Below are positions 9,576 through 19,381 of a stretch of DNA of 26,066 nt, in pieces. Made by a program: the position numbers and the translations under genes. Position 1 is the first letter of the stretch. The number at the start of each line of letters is the position of its first letter. Source of the stretch: Chara braunii. Taxonomy: Eukaryota > Streptophyta > Charophyceae > Charales > Characeae. The stretch covers positions 474,488 through 500,553 of the forward strand of contig BFEA01000159.1 in NCBI GenBank assembly GCA_003427395.1. The letters are read 5' to 3'. Under the pieces are notes generated by a model. The model ran no database searches. It was not told the DNA's origin and saw only the letters and a list, made by a program, of their open reading frames with translations.

Positions 9576-11100
9576 ATAGAGGTGAAGTAGCTTTGTTCTC
9601 AGACCCGGGCACTTCAGACTCAGAGAAATCTACATTTTCTGAGAGAAGGTGCTGTCTTTGATTTGTTTCCTGAGGTTTCCGAGTCTCACTTTGTTGTGTT
9701 TTCTGGTATTTATGCGACCTGCTGATGATGTATGCATGCCATGCGTCCAAGTCTGTGTCCCTGTGCTATCTCTGTTGTCTGTGCTTCTGCGCCTCGGAGA
9801 GGGGTAGAGTAGAGATTAGGTGTAGGTACAGGGACAAACCCGAAACTTGACTACCAAGGGGCTTACCAGCAGTTGTAGAAGGCCAGGAATTCGGTTGCTC
9901 CCGAAGGGTTATGATGGTATTATCCTGCATGTAGATACTATTAGATATTCAGTTAGATGCTGGCCCTGGTGGTAGATTGGAGATCTCAATGATCTGTGAA
10001 AAGGTGGGAAGTTTCCGTGGACCTGGTGCACCGGTAGAGGTCGAAGTACGCGGAGTATACTCCAAGGTACCGGAGACAGAGTCGTGAGTATATCATTTGG
10101 TGCAATGAGTAGGACGGACCTTCACCCAGCAGTCCCTGCAGCTGCTCCACTCGGGGCCGAGGTTGCCAAAGCACTGGGTGGTGAAGGGATGAGATTCAGG
10201 ATGATGGTGAGAGATCCCTATGCGTTGAAGGAGGAGCTTGAGGATGATCATGAGTGCATTCCTGAGCCCTGTTTTCTGAGATTCGGATTGGTTGATTTCA
10301 GATTTCCGCTGCGTTTCATTGTTGTCCTTCCATTCGGGTGATTCTTGGGTCTGCACCATACCTATCTGTAGGCAGGTATGTGACAAACCCTCCGATCGCA
10401 TGGAAACCACTTCTTTTCGGGCTCTGCTGAGGAGGTCCGTCCTGCCAGCAGGACAGCTATGGTACCTGTCTTGTGTTCAGCTCCAGAAGTGTTCTGTCGA
10501 CTGGTAGGTGGGAAATGACTCACCATCTATTCAACTGGATAGTTACTCTAGCTTTCATGAGGTCTCAAGGGGTATTCTAACGACTGATATGTGGAGAAAG
10601 ATTCGGCATCTGTTCAAGTGGATAGATGAGGTCGTTCGGAGAATGAGTCTGGTTATGAAAGACAAAATCACTTCAGAACATTGTGGTTGCTGTTCGATCA
10701 TTAGACATATTTGCCTTCGACATAGCTATTCAACGACAACTAGACATCAGACAGATGACATGGGGTATGGGAACAACAAACAGGGGCACAAGGGTTGAGC
10801 GGGTCATCACACACCGCCACTATGGAACAATCCGACGTAGTACAAAGTCAGATTCCCACAATGTGACTGTGACGGCACACGGTAGATTTCCCGGGTTGCT
10901 TTGAAAACTTCTACACCAGACATCTACGCCGACTACGAGAGCCGACGCTTGGCTACCGAAGCTTCACATCAGCAACCTAACTGTCCACCAGGACCACAGT
11001 CCCTCCCTCCGATCGACAACTCTACCCTCGTCGGTAAACTCAATCTTTCAAAGAGCGGGGGGCCATATGTAGATCCCACATGGGCCCAGTAGGACCCGTC
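9576..11100. other. Unrecognised region upstream of the kinase fragment
   Basis: I see no domain, RNA gene or clear repeat here. Open frames of 60-105 codons occur on both strands (for example 10084-10338 plus and 10093-10410 minus), but none has a recognisable motif, and both strands are open over the same bases, which argues for chance. The last part, 10901-11092 plus, is Pro/Ser-rich, ends TWAQ-stop just before a purine run and an LTR-like block, and could be the decayed end of a retroelement pol. If the kinase has more 5' exons they should lie here, but I could not find them. Confidence 0.4.
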
Positions 11101-11121
11101 AGGAATGAAGGAAGGGGTAGG
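11101..11121 (+). promoter_or_regulatory. Possible polypurine tract
   Basis: The run aggaatgaaggaaggggtag is almost all purine and lies immediately upstream of the GGCC-rich LTR-like block. This is where a polypurine tract would be if the block is the 3' LTR of an element whose internal end is at 10900-11092. No second LTR copy is available to confirm it. Confidence 0.35.
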
Positions 11122-11660
11122 GACTTAGCTTCGGTCTGGTGCATTAAGTTTTGGCGCCATAAGTAGGGCCTGTGTCGGTTCAGGCCAAAAAGAGGGCCAT
11201 TTTAGGCCCACACCAGGTTCGGTCGAGCCAGGCCCTGGTACCGGTAACGGTTCAGGCCCTCGCCTCCTTTTTTTTCCCAGGCCACACTTCGACCATCAGA
11301 TTTGATCCAAGTGTACGGCCTGATTGATTTCAAGGCCATTCATTCTGGGCCTCACATTTCGGCCAGTAGGACCCAAGAGAGGCCAGACCAATAGTGTTTA
11401 TAGACTAGCCTGCCTCTCACTAGGCAGGTTAGTCTGAGCTACTATTCAGCATTATGTTGCGTTAGTCTTCAGCGTTGGGCGCCGTAGCGGCAGGCCAGAG
11501 GTGGTGAGTGTGGAGGCTGCAGTGGAGACTGCAGCGGGAGAGAGGAGGAGGCGAGACATTGGGACTTACTTGATGACTCACGTAGGAGTGCCATAGCTCC
11601 AGCTTCGTCTTCAACGCTCCAGCACCGACGTCAAGGCAACACCTTTTCGTGGTCAGTATC
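11122..11660 (+). mobile_element. LTR-like block ending at a primer-binding site
   Basis: This GGCC-rich stretch has repeated motifs such as cggttcagg and aggccc, a strong hairpin at 11402-11435, and no open frame of note. It ends directly upstream of TGGTATCAG, the core of the plant initiator tRNA-Met primer-binding site. Sequence style resembles the block at 25490-26066. The left boundary is a guess from the purine run, and no TG...CA termini could be fixed with confidence. Confidence 0.5.
11402..11435 (+). other. Hairpin in LTR-like block
   Basis: Arms at 11402-11415 and 11422-11435 can pair over 14 positions with a single mismatch that would be a G-U pair in RNA, around a 6-base loop (ctcact). 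In an LTR transcript such a hairpin could lie in the R region, but no function can be shown from sequence alone. Confidence 0.7.
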
Positions 11661-11669
11661 TGGTATCAG
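11661..11669 (+). promoter_or_regulatory. Primer-binding site (initiator tRNA-Met type)
   Basis: TGGTATCAG is complementary to the 3' end of plant initiator tRNA-Met, including its CCA tail, and is the commonest primer site of plant LTR retrotransposons. The match stops after nine bases, where an AG-rich run begins. It lies six bases after a CA dinucleotide that could end the LTR. Confidence 0.55.
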
Positions 11670-11769
11670 CAAAGAGAGAGAGAGAGAGGACTCTTCTTCT
11701 CCTTCTTCTTCTTCTCTCCTCCGGACCTCCTCCATCCTCCATTGCTTAGTATTCTACTTCCTTCTGGAT

Positions 11770-11852
<83 letters not shown>

Positions 11853-12220
11853 ATCGGGGATCTGAGCTTGGTAACATTCGGACCATTGCCCTGTTCTGGT
11901 ATTTGGGCAAAGACCCGCCTTTGGACAACCTGCTGAGACTGGGATCTCGGGAAACTTTGGGATCGATGACATTGGCGACGTGGCCTTCTTGCCCCACTCT
12001 TCCCCTTCGTCTCCATCTTCCTCTTACTTCGTTTGTGGATGGTCTGGGGACAGCGCCCCTTTTGTGCATGAGGCGCTGCCCCCCCATCTCACTGAGTGGT
12101 AAATGAATGAGTGAGCATTGCCCATTCCAATCTTGCTGCGTCAGAGTGTATGTTCCAAACTTCAACTGCATTCTATTGTTTGTTGCTGAGGCCGGTTCCT
12201 TGGATCTACGCTAAACTTTG
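11670..12220 (+). other. Leader-like, non-coding stretch with (AG)n
   Basis: This follows the primer-binding site and holds a short AG run (11671-11688), a CTT/CTC-rich run (11690-11735), a long (AG)n microsatellite (11773-11850) and then unremarkable sequence with no recognisable gene. It ends where the opposite-strand gypsy fragment begins. It may be the start of the internal region of the element whose LTR lies at 11122-11660, cut short by later events. Confidence 0.4.
11773..11850. repeat. (AG)39 microsatellite
   Basis: This is an uninterrupted AG dinucleotide run of 78 bases. It produces long artefactual open frames of alternating Arg-Glu on one strand and Ser-Leu on the other. Its true length may differ, since such tracts are prone to slippage and assembly error. 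Confidence 0.97.
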
Positions 12221-12239
12221 CTATGTGTAAATGTGTATG

Positions 12240-12660
12240 GGACAAACATATGGCAAAGGATATGCATTCTTTCTAGTGATACGATTTAGGCCACGATAGT
12301 CGATGCACATCTGGAGTTTGCCTTCTTTCTTAGGAACAAACAGGGAAGGTGCGCCAAACTCAGACTCATTAGCCCTAATCCATCCACGATCAATCATGTC
12401 ATCAATTTGTCTTCTCAGCTCCTTCAACTTGCCTTGTCCCAGACGGTAGACTTAGTCCTTTGGAGGAACAATCCCTTTTAGTATCGCGGTCTTGTATTTG
12501 ATCGAATGCTCGGGAACCCTATGAGGTTCAGTCAGGTCTTCTAGGAATCGATCTAGTAGACGACGATTGTTTGTTGGGACTTCCGGTGAAGGATCATCCT
12601 TATCACGAGAGAGAAAACCAGTTTGAGAATTTACAACAATAACAACCGAATTTGAGGTCG
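12240..12660 (-). pseudogene. pol: 5' part of gypsy RT, element 2 (truncated)
   Basis: Read on the minus strand, this shows the run-up to a Ty3/gypsy RT ([41 protein letters not shown]), then [26 protein letters not shown] and [10 protein letters not shown]. It then ends: the catalytic motifs that follow in intact elements are absent and the sequence turns unrelated at about 12240. A TAA at 12452-12454 breaks the frame. It belongs to a different family from element 1 ([16 protein letters not shown] against KKGGPLRMCID). Confidence 0.85.
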
Positions 12661-13140
12661 TTAGAATAGAAGTAGAGGAACAAAGGTAGATGTAGTAGAA
12701 ATAGATTTATGTTCCGAAGTAGAAAATGCAACAAAAGTAGAAGACACATTGATATGCTTGACACAAGCTACACGCATGTGCTCGCCTTCCTTGTGCCTGC
12801 ACACTGTTTTGCATAATTTGTTCGTACTCAAAATAGTCACTGGGGACTCGCGCATCTCGTCCAATAAGACGGTACACTTGCTCCCCTTAGGGTCACACAC
12901 CACGAACTGAGTATCCACCCACGTGGTCCTTGGACAATGTGCATGTTACCAGCCCAAAGCATTGACCGCGTCGAAGAGACACGTCGAGGAAGCTGAAACT
13001 CAGCTCATGTGTGACAGTGCGACATTTGTCAAAGGTGACGTGCACATCTTTGACTGTACGACTTGAGGTGACAACCTCTTGGTTGCCTACCTAGGTCCAA
13101 CAAGGGTTGAGTCATTATCAATCAAAACACGAGTGTATCG
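12661..13140 (-). pseudogene. pol: Protease and linker relic, element 2
   Basis: On the minus strand, VLIDNDSTLV at about 13109-13140 lies where a gypsy protease has its LIDSGAT active site. Here the Asp-Ser/Thr-Gly triad reads Asp-Asn-Asp, so the enzyme is dead. Downstream, short pieces in shifted frames (RTVKDVHVTF, HELSFSFLDVS, FDAVNALGW, VDTQFVV) follow the usual order of protease C-terminus and linker. Several frameshifts and stops are present. Confidence 0.65.
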
Positions 13141-13373
13141 GCAGTTAATGAGCAACTTAAAGAATCAGCTCCACACCCCCTTGTTCGTGGCGTTGCTGCT
13201 TGAGTTGCATCCAATGTTCCAGGTGAGAATGAAAGTTGACTTTCTTAGACTTCTCCCAAGGCTCGGTGTAAAGGACTTTGACTGCAACAACCTTGGATTC
13301 AGCATCAATTCGGGCTTGAAGAGCAGGCTGTTGATCAGATTCAGGATCCTCTGAGGGACTTGCAGCTGACTAT

Positions 13374-14230
13374 TCAACTTATCTTGTTGTAGAGAGTGCT
13401 GACAACTCTTCTACACCCTTTGCTGGTTTCCTTGCAAACGGTAACAGTCCTGCACAACATGCTTAGGCTTTTGGCAATGCAAACACACATTCGATTTGAA
13501 TCTACTTTCTCATTCTTTCTGACTGATGCAGAGGGCTTCCCAAGGTTTGGTAACAACATCCTCCGATTTCTTAGGAATCTTTGCATTCTTGGAAAGGTGA
13601 GTTAGGGTTCTCTTACTTGAACTGTGGTTAGGCCTCTTGCTTGAAGCAGTCTTTCTAAAGGCATTACGGTTTCCTTCTTCGTTCATATCAAACTCAAGGG
13701 CTGATGTAGAACAACCCGCATTGTAGTCTATACTTTAGATCGTCATCTAGAGGCAGATCATCTGCATAGGATTGGTCCCCAACCTCCAAATGTTCATCAA
13801 GGCAAGCTAGTTGCTGGTTCTAGACCGCTTGCGTCCAAAAGATTTACCTGCAACTGGTATCTTTGCATGCCTAGCGAGGTCTTTGGCCTCTAGGTTGACT
13901 AGATTCTTTCAAAGCTCATGCCAAGTCGAATGCTCCGCAATTGAGCTACAACAGCGGCTAACTTCTCCTTGAATCGGGCATCACTGGTCTCCGAAACAGC
14001 CAGAAGGGCCACATGGGCAGCAATATTGTCGCTCTAGTTGCTGCCTCTGCCTCCCTCTCTCTGTGCAATGCATCCTCACAAAGTTTCTGAATGAACAGTT
14101 TCTCTCTCTCAGCCGCTGCGTCCAGCATGGCCTGCCATTGTGCAAAATAGATGTCTGCAATGCTGGAGGACGGGGTGTTAGTAGAACACTCAAGAGGGGT
14201 CCGCTATTCCCTTACATTTAGACGAACACT
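13374..14230 (-). pseudogene. gag: gag relic with CCHC zinc knuckle, element 2
   Basis: On the minus strand, Cys-Leu-His-Cys-x4-His-x4-Cys is encoded at 13444-13485, a perfect CX2CX4HX4C retroviral-type knuckle. Upstream of it (higher coordinates, 13900-14170), a Glu/Arg/Ala-rich segment (FAQWQAMLDAAAEREKLF, FKEKLAAVVAQLRSIR) looks like a coiled-coil Gag N-terminal region. Stops and frameshifts separate the pieces. Its position between the primer-binding site at 15551 and the protease at 13140 fits gag of the same minus-strand element. Confidence 0.7.
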
Positions 14231-15550
14231 CCTCTTACCCCTCCTCACATTCTCAGAAAGAGTACCTTCTCATGCCCTTCTCTCTCTTTTTGCTTTTTGC
14301 ACACGCAACTCAAGACTGGACATAGAGAGTTCAAATAAAAAAAAATATAAAACAAAAAAAATCACAAGAGGGAAGGGAACTCCTAGCCGGAGCGACAATT
14401 CATTTGGACTAGAGAATGTATCCACACAGCAGGATAGATATAGAAAAATTAGTAATTAATTCAGTGAGAGGTCTGACTTAGCGAGTGGGTCCGGTCATAT
14501 CGGACTCGAGAACCCCTTTTGATTAACCCAACATGGAACATGCATCACAGATAAGTCAGACAAAGAACGAACTAACTGAAGCAATGGAGATTTCAAGGGG
14601 TGCCGGTGGTTGCCGAGCTAGATGCGGACAGTGTGTGAGAACATGAGGTAAGAACCAGTCAAGATCCACTTGAATGGGAATTTCCCTACTGGCCGTGTGT
14701 CCCCCAGTTTCAGCGCAGCAAAGAAATGCAACTGGCGACAACAGATATGGGGCCAAAGGGTCCTGTCCCGTTGGGCCTTGTCCCACTAAGTCCCGAAGTG
14801 TCCCAAGTAGGTCGTGGACCAGGATGAACCAGAAGGGTGTCCCAAGATGGTCCCAAACTGCCTCTATCGTACTGAAAAGGAAAAGACAACTTCAGCAAGA
14901 ACCTACTAACTACAACCGTTCAGAAATGAAAAGGCAATGCACTATAGAAAAATATGTCGTTGAGAACAAGATACAGCATCCATCCATCCATCAGGTGAGG
15001 AAGCAATCCACATGCTCACACACACAACCAAGACCACCGAGAAGAGGAAAAGAGCCCAGCACAACCCCCAACAGGCCACGAAGCACTATGCAACCACCAG
15101 TGGGCAACCCAGTCACACGACACGTACCTGACCCCTAGCTACCACTACACGAAGGGTCCTAGCATGACTAAGAGGGCCTACCTACACCGACATACAACAC
15201 CGGATCCCCCTTCAATGTTGAAGACCAAAGCAGCAACGTGCAGCTCTTCGATGCAGAAATGGCAGCTTCCGGTCAAGTCTCCCTCTTGAGAGGAAGCCCA
15301 AAAGTCACTCATTGTCATCTTCAGGTCCAGATTGCAGGTGCGAGTACCTCTCACTCTCTACTTTCTCTCGCTCACTCCAATCAGGTCAGGTCCAATGTCG
15401 ACCCAAGAGGACCTAACCAGGTGGGGCAGCACCCTCAATACCACGCTGCCCCTCTTAACCTTACATCCAACCCTAATCCGAGGTTAGTTGGCCCTAACTA
15501 ACTCGGAATTAGGGCTAGGGTGACTAACACCTCTCGTCAGCAAGTACGTC
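14231..15550 (-). other. 5' internal/leader region of element 2
   Basis: This lies between the gag relic and the primer-binding site of the minus-strand element. It includes an A-rich patch at 14336-14370, a short catc repeat near 14986 and an inverted repeat at 15471-15514. Open frames are present on both strands (for example 14674-15138 plus), but I recognise no domain. It is probably untranslated leader plus the decayed start of gag. Confidence 0.45.
15471..15514 (-). other. Inverted repeat near primer-binding site
   Basis: The arms 15471-15490 and 15494-15514 are imperfect reverse complements with a three-base centre, built around ccctaatccga and tcggaattaggg. On the minus-strand transcript this would form a hairpin about 40-90 bases downstream of the primer-binding site, a position where retroelement leaders often carry dimerisation or packaging structures. 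That role is inference only. Confidence 0.6.
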
Positions 15551-15563
15551 TGCTCCGATACCA
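15551..15563 (-). promoter_or_regulatory. Primer-binding site of element 2 (initiator tRNA-Met type)
   Basis: Minus-strand TGGTATCGGAGCA differs by one base from the common plant TGGTATCAGAGC(A) site complementary to initiator tRNA-Met. It lies two bases after a CA (15566-15567 on the plus strand as tg) that would end the LTR. It fixes the orientation of the element: LTR to the right, gag and pol to the left. Confidence 0.8.
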
Positions 15564-15565
15564 AA

Positions 15566-16450
15566 TGCTACGATCCTGGCTATTTCCGAAGTGCAAATTC
15601 ACAAGGAAAGACAATGCCTCCCAATTGCAAAAGAAATGAAAGCACTTGCAAAGAGATAGACCCCAAAGAAGAAGAAAGAAAGAAGAAGAAGAAGAAGAAG
15701 AAGATGTACACCAGCAAGACCAATGACAAATCCCCCTTCTCTCTTCGCTCTCCTCTTCCTCCTCTCTGCCAATCTTATTCTTCTCCAAAATACTAATAAT
15801 AACAATGAGTGGTTGAACAGCATCAATATCCGAAGTTCCCTCTTACTGCCATCACAACAATAGGTCCACCATAGCCATGGCCTCCCTCTTCTCATTCCTC
15901 TCACAGGCCCTGCCCTCCTGTGCAAAAGACAACCCAAAGCAGCTATGGCCGCTGCTCTTCAAGCCGCCATGCTTCTTACCAACAATGGGCGGTGACTTCC
16001 AGGCCGCGCGGCCTCCAAGCGACCGCTACCTCCTCCCTTTTGGAGGGAAACATCATTGCAGGCTCTGATATCGTCCGCACAGGCCCTAGACTCGAGCTAT
16101 TTTGACTGGTACCCGCCAATCTCCAGTCTACTGCTACTGGGTCTGGGCAGCGACTTCCAGGCCGCGCGGCCTCCAAACAACAGCTACCTCCTCCCTTTCG
16201 GAAAGAAACATCATTGCAGGCTCTGATATCGTCCGCACAGGCTCTAGACTTAAGCTACTTTCACTGGTACCTGCCAATCTCCAGTCTACGGCTACTGCGT
16301 CTCTAAAACGCCAATAACCTTTTTCTTCTGCTCGGCCTCCAGTTCCTGACACATCAGCCGCTACTAAGTGGTACCGGCCTACCTGCTACAGTGTTTTTCC
16401 CTGCTGCCCTAATTGAGGCCTACTCTCCGCTACTTGAGCATTTTCCCCGG
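15566..16450 (-). mobile_element. 5' LTR of element 2 (right edge uncertain)
   Basis: This begins next to the primer-binding site and contains a GAA/TTC-rich tract (15670-15704), a GC-rich zone and the 158-bp tandem duplication at 15987-16302. The outer edge cannot be set, because the partner LTR is missing: the element is cut off at 12240. The LTR may extend to about 16750. No gene is recognised in it. Confidence 0.55.
15987..16302 (-). repeat. 158-bp tandem duplication in LTR
   Basis: Unit 1 is about 15987-16144 and unit 2 about 16145-16302, with a period of 158. Shared blocks include the perfect palindrome ggccgcgcggcc, the stretch aacatcattgcaggctctga, and a block ending in ccaatctccagtctac. 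There are roughly 15-20 substitutions. Repeated blocks in an LTR are commonly enhancer-like repeats of U3, but no activity can be shown here. Confidence 0.88.
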
Positions 16451-17190
16451 CTGCAACCCTCAACGTCATGGCCACAGGTAAGTACCGGCCCCGCGGGCCT
16501 CACAACACACAAGTGCCCTCAGGCTGTCGGGCCACACACACACTCAGGCAGACGTGCACTCAGACAGGCACACGGACCAGCAAGCACACACTCACACACA
16601 GACTTAGAAAACTCAGCAGAACGCGGGAATCCCTGCAAGGCATTTATTCCAGCTCAGAACTCAGAAATCAGCAGTGTTCTCAGTCTGTGTTTAGGCGGGT
16701 CATTAAATTAGAATAAATAAAAGTGGGAGCCCTCTGGCTTAACGATGGCAGATTACGGCATGAGACAGTTTGTCAAGAGCTTAACCAGTAGAATAAACGT
16801 TGGAGTCCACCAAGGGTAAAGGGTTTTAGCATACAAAAGTTTATGACAGCAGAGGCATATAAAACAGAACTGATAGTTAGGATTTACCTCACGGCTCCAG
16901 GACCTCAAGATTACCTGACAGCTAGAAAGGCTGAGAGGAGCACAAAAGGGTACTGACAAGATAGAAGAGAAAGGAGGTACCCAGATGTAGCCAATATAAG
17001 TTAACTTAGGCAGGGGTGAGGGGAGGTACATCCATCCATGTCGGAACTCGGAAGTAATCAATGCCCCTCACTTAGGTCTCCTTACCATAAGGGAGAAGCG
17101 TCCGTGTGAGTCCATGATATATTCTTGACTTGTCGGTGGAATAGGAACTGGACTGATGCTCCCCAGAATGGATATTGAGGCCCGTTTTTT
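16451..17190. other. No gene recognised; CA-rich patches
   Basis: The left part (16500-16610) is rich in cacaca-type motifs. The rest (16700-17190) is mixed sequence with no domain, RNA or clear repeat. It is either the outer end of the element 2 LTR or flanking DNA. Its last bases (cgtttttt) directly precede a 13-bp direct repeat at 17191. Confidence 0.4.
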
Positions 17191-17203
17191 ACTGATGATA
17201 GAT
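17191..17203 (+). repeat. Left 13-bp target-site duplication
   Basis: actgatgatagat occurs here and again at 19368-19380, identical over 13 bases. The left copy is preceded by six T and the right copy by an A-run, the arrangement expected for target-primed insertion of a polyadenylated retroposon between them. Confidence 0.6.
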
Positions 17204-18033
17204 GTTTCCTCGGAGTTGCACTGACTCATCAAGAGGCTGAGCCCTCAAGCATTTGCGGAATGCCCATATCGATGGTTTGGTTCATGAACCTCTTCAAGGC
17301 AGACTATCCACAAGTGGAACAAAGTAGCAGGAAGCAACTCAACGAGGCACCAGGGAATGCTGCAGAGCAACCCAGCTGCACAACGCCAAAGACTACTGCT
17401 AGGAAACGTGCATCACGGCAACACGTAGTGAAGCACAAGGGAACACCTACACAACAGCCCCACTACATGGCAGACAAGCGAAGGACGCAGGAGGCATAGC
17501 ACAGATAGGCAGCAAGGCAGCAGTGCAGCGAAGAACAGGGCAACACCAACACTGCAGCCACACCACGCAGTGAACACAGCAACAAACAAAGAACAACATG
17601 CAAAGCAAGCGGAAGAAGCAGCAAGGGAGCGGTGGAGTGCAGACGAGACAGTCTACACATCCAACACGGAGCAAAGCAGTACATCACTTACTCACATCAC
17701 GGGTGAACCCCGCAGACTGTTGGTTCCCACCACCTGCTGATCCAGGAAGGTACCGGACGTCTACCATCCACCCACAGACCATATCCACCATAGACATCAC
17801 AGACAGAGCATCCCCCCTAAGAGTCCTGCAGGCACTCCAAACCGCCAACCATCGACTATTTAGCATTTCTGAACGGTGCTCATGCAGACATACAAAAAGC
17901 AAGAAAAAATCATGAAAGCGGGAATACATGCATACATACATAAGAAATCTTGCTTGCATGTGGGCTTGCTTGCTTGGTTGGGTGCGTGCGTGGGGGGGGA
18001 CGGGCGGGCGGGAGGGTGGGCATGCGGGCAGGG

Positions 18034-18042
18034 GTGTGTGTG

Positions 18043-18083
<41 letters not shown>
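18034..18083. repeat. (TG)n microsatellite
   Basis: About 50 bases of TG repeats with one CG interruption, preceded by a G-rich run (17990-18033) containing cgggcggg-type motifs. Open frames across it are artefacts. Confidence 0.95.
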
Positions 18084-18086
<3 letters not shown>

Positions 18087-18365
18087 GAACATTCACTACA
18101 ACAGCCCCTATTCCACCCAGATGAGAAGATCCATAATTGAAGCAGCTTTAGTCATACTGCAGACAACGAAAACAATTAAGTTGAGACAAACCAAGAATGA
18201 AACAGTTTTACCTTTATACCAAGCAACACGGAGCAAAATAGAAGTGTTCAAAATTCAAATCCCTTTCATAACTGTGTTCACTTAGGCTTTTATGAGTACC
18301 CATCTCATTTATCCTTGCAACTCCCCTAAGCTTGTACAGTGCCTCTCATGTACAAGGCTTGCCAT

Positions 18366-18366
<1 letters not shown>

Positions 18367-18404
<38 letters not shown>

Positions 18405-18405
18405 N

Positions 18406-18490
<85 letters not shown>
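18367..18490. repeat. T38 run plus n plus (TG)42
   Basis: A run of 38 T is followed by a single n at 18405 and then 85 bases of uninterrupted TG. On the minus strand this reads (CA)n followed by A38, which could be the tail of an opposite-strand retroposon. The n shows the assembly was uncertain here, so lengths are unreliable. Confidence 0.95.
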
Positions 18491-18492
<2 letters not shown>

Positions 18493-18954
18493 AGATACAC
18501 ATAGCACATTAGTGCTAAGAAGTGCGTGGCAAGCCGCGGTACGACTGTTCTGGTGGTAAGTAGTTATTTATTCATACAGTGCATAGCAGAACCCACTAAG
18601 TTGGCTCACATACTTTGTGGTGCTCCAGTTCCAGGCATAACCACCATCCCTTACTCTTTATCATCCCATTGACTTTGCAGGAGACATTGACAATCAGACA
18701 CTAATATAGGCTGGTAGGACTTACTCCAAAAGACAACAAACAGCAGACAAGAACCAGCCAATCACGAAGCAACAAGCAATGCAGTGAGGCAAGACATAGG
18801 CTTGTGGGCACGGGGGAGGCAGGAGGGCAGACAAACGACACAAGACAGTGCACAAGGTACTAAAGGAAAGACATGAGGGGACGCGACATAGGATGACAAT
18901 CAGCAGCAAAGGACAAAGGCTGGAAAGCACAGGGGAGGCGGGAGGGCAGACGGC

Positions 18955-19320
18955 ACGCAAATATACCAAGCAGACAACATACAAATATACCAAACGGATG
19001 ACACACAAGCGCACCAAACAGAGCTAGCAGCACCGAACAGACCAAGCAGACGACACACAAGCACACCAAACAGGCCAAGAAGACGACATAAAAGCACACG
19101 AAACAGACCAAGCAGATGACACACAAGCAAACCTGGTCCAAGCAAACGACACACAAGCATGCTAAGCAGAGGCGACACAGAAGCACACCAAACAGACCAA
19201 TCAGATGACACACACACACACACACACACTAAGCAGACAACACAGAGACACAAGCACACCAACTTGTGTGAAGCAAACCAGGCAGACGACACACAAGCAC
19301 ACCAAACAGACAAAGTTGAA
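18955..19320. repeat. 33-bp minisatellite (VNTR)
   Basis: The core unit is about accaagcagacgacacacaagcac plus accaaacag, 33 bases, repeated roughly ten times with variation and one expansion into (CA)n at 19209-19229. Because the period is a multiple of three, long repetitive frames stay open on the minus strand (an 11-residue repeat resembling LFGVLVCRLLG). These look like a by-product and not a gene. Confidence 0.85.
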
Positions 19321-19367
19321 AAAATACAAGTCCCCAGAAAAAAATTGCGAAGAACAAAAAAAAAAAA

Positions 19368-19380
19368 ACTGATGATAGAT
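19368..19380 (+). repeat. Right 13-bp target-site duplication
   Basis: This is the second copy of the 17191-17203 repeat. It lies directly after the A-run and one base before the U6 copy, so the retroposon seems to have landed exactly at the 5' edge of the U6-LINE chimera. Confidence 0.55.
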
Positions 19381-19381
19381 T

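Larger units (their letters stand above)
17204..19367 (+). mobile_element. Putative 2.16-kb A-tailed composite retroposon
   Basis: This segment lies between identical 13-bp repeats and ends in a run of 12-13 A (from 19356). Inside are, in order: about 800 bp of mixed sequence, a (TG)n run (18034-18083), a T38 plus (TG)42 tract (18367-18490), a pair of similar GGGAGGC-bearing blocks about 120 bp apart (18807 and 18927), and a 33-bp minisatellite (18955-19320). No reverse transcriptase or other domain is seen, so it would be non-autonomous and mobilised by a LINE. The make-up (simple repeats, VNTR, A-tail, target-site duplication) is reminiscent of primate SVA elements in layout only. An unrelated coincidence of the 13-mer cannot be excluded. 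Confidence 0.45.

Noticed and set aside
10084-10410. Overlapping plus and minus frames of 85-105 codons
   Set aside because: Neither has a recognisable motif, and both strands are open over the same bases, so chance is likelier than a gene.
11649-12016. Long open frames on both strands across the AG tract
   Set aside because: They are produced by the (AG)n microsatellite, whose dinucleotide repeat stays open on both strands, and they show no domain outside it.
14674-15138. 154-codon plus-strand frame
   Set aside because: It is antisense to the leader/gag region of element 2, of low complexity, and has no recognisable domain.
18292-18509. Open frames of poly-Phe/Lys and Cys-Val/Thr-His
   Set aside because: They are translations of the T38 and (TG)n tracts.
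18955-19320. CRISPR array
   Set aside because: The units are contiguous and variable, with no unique spacers, in a eukaryotic context.
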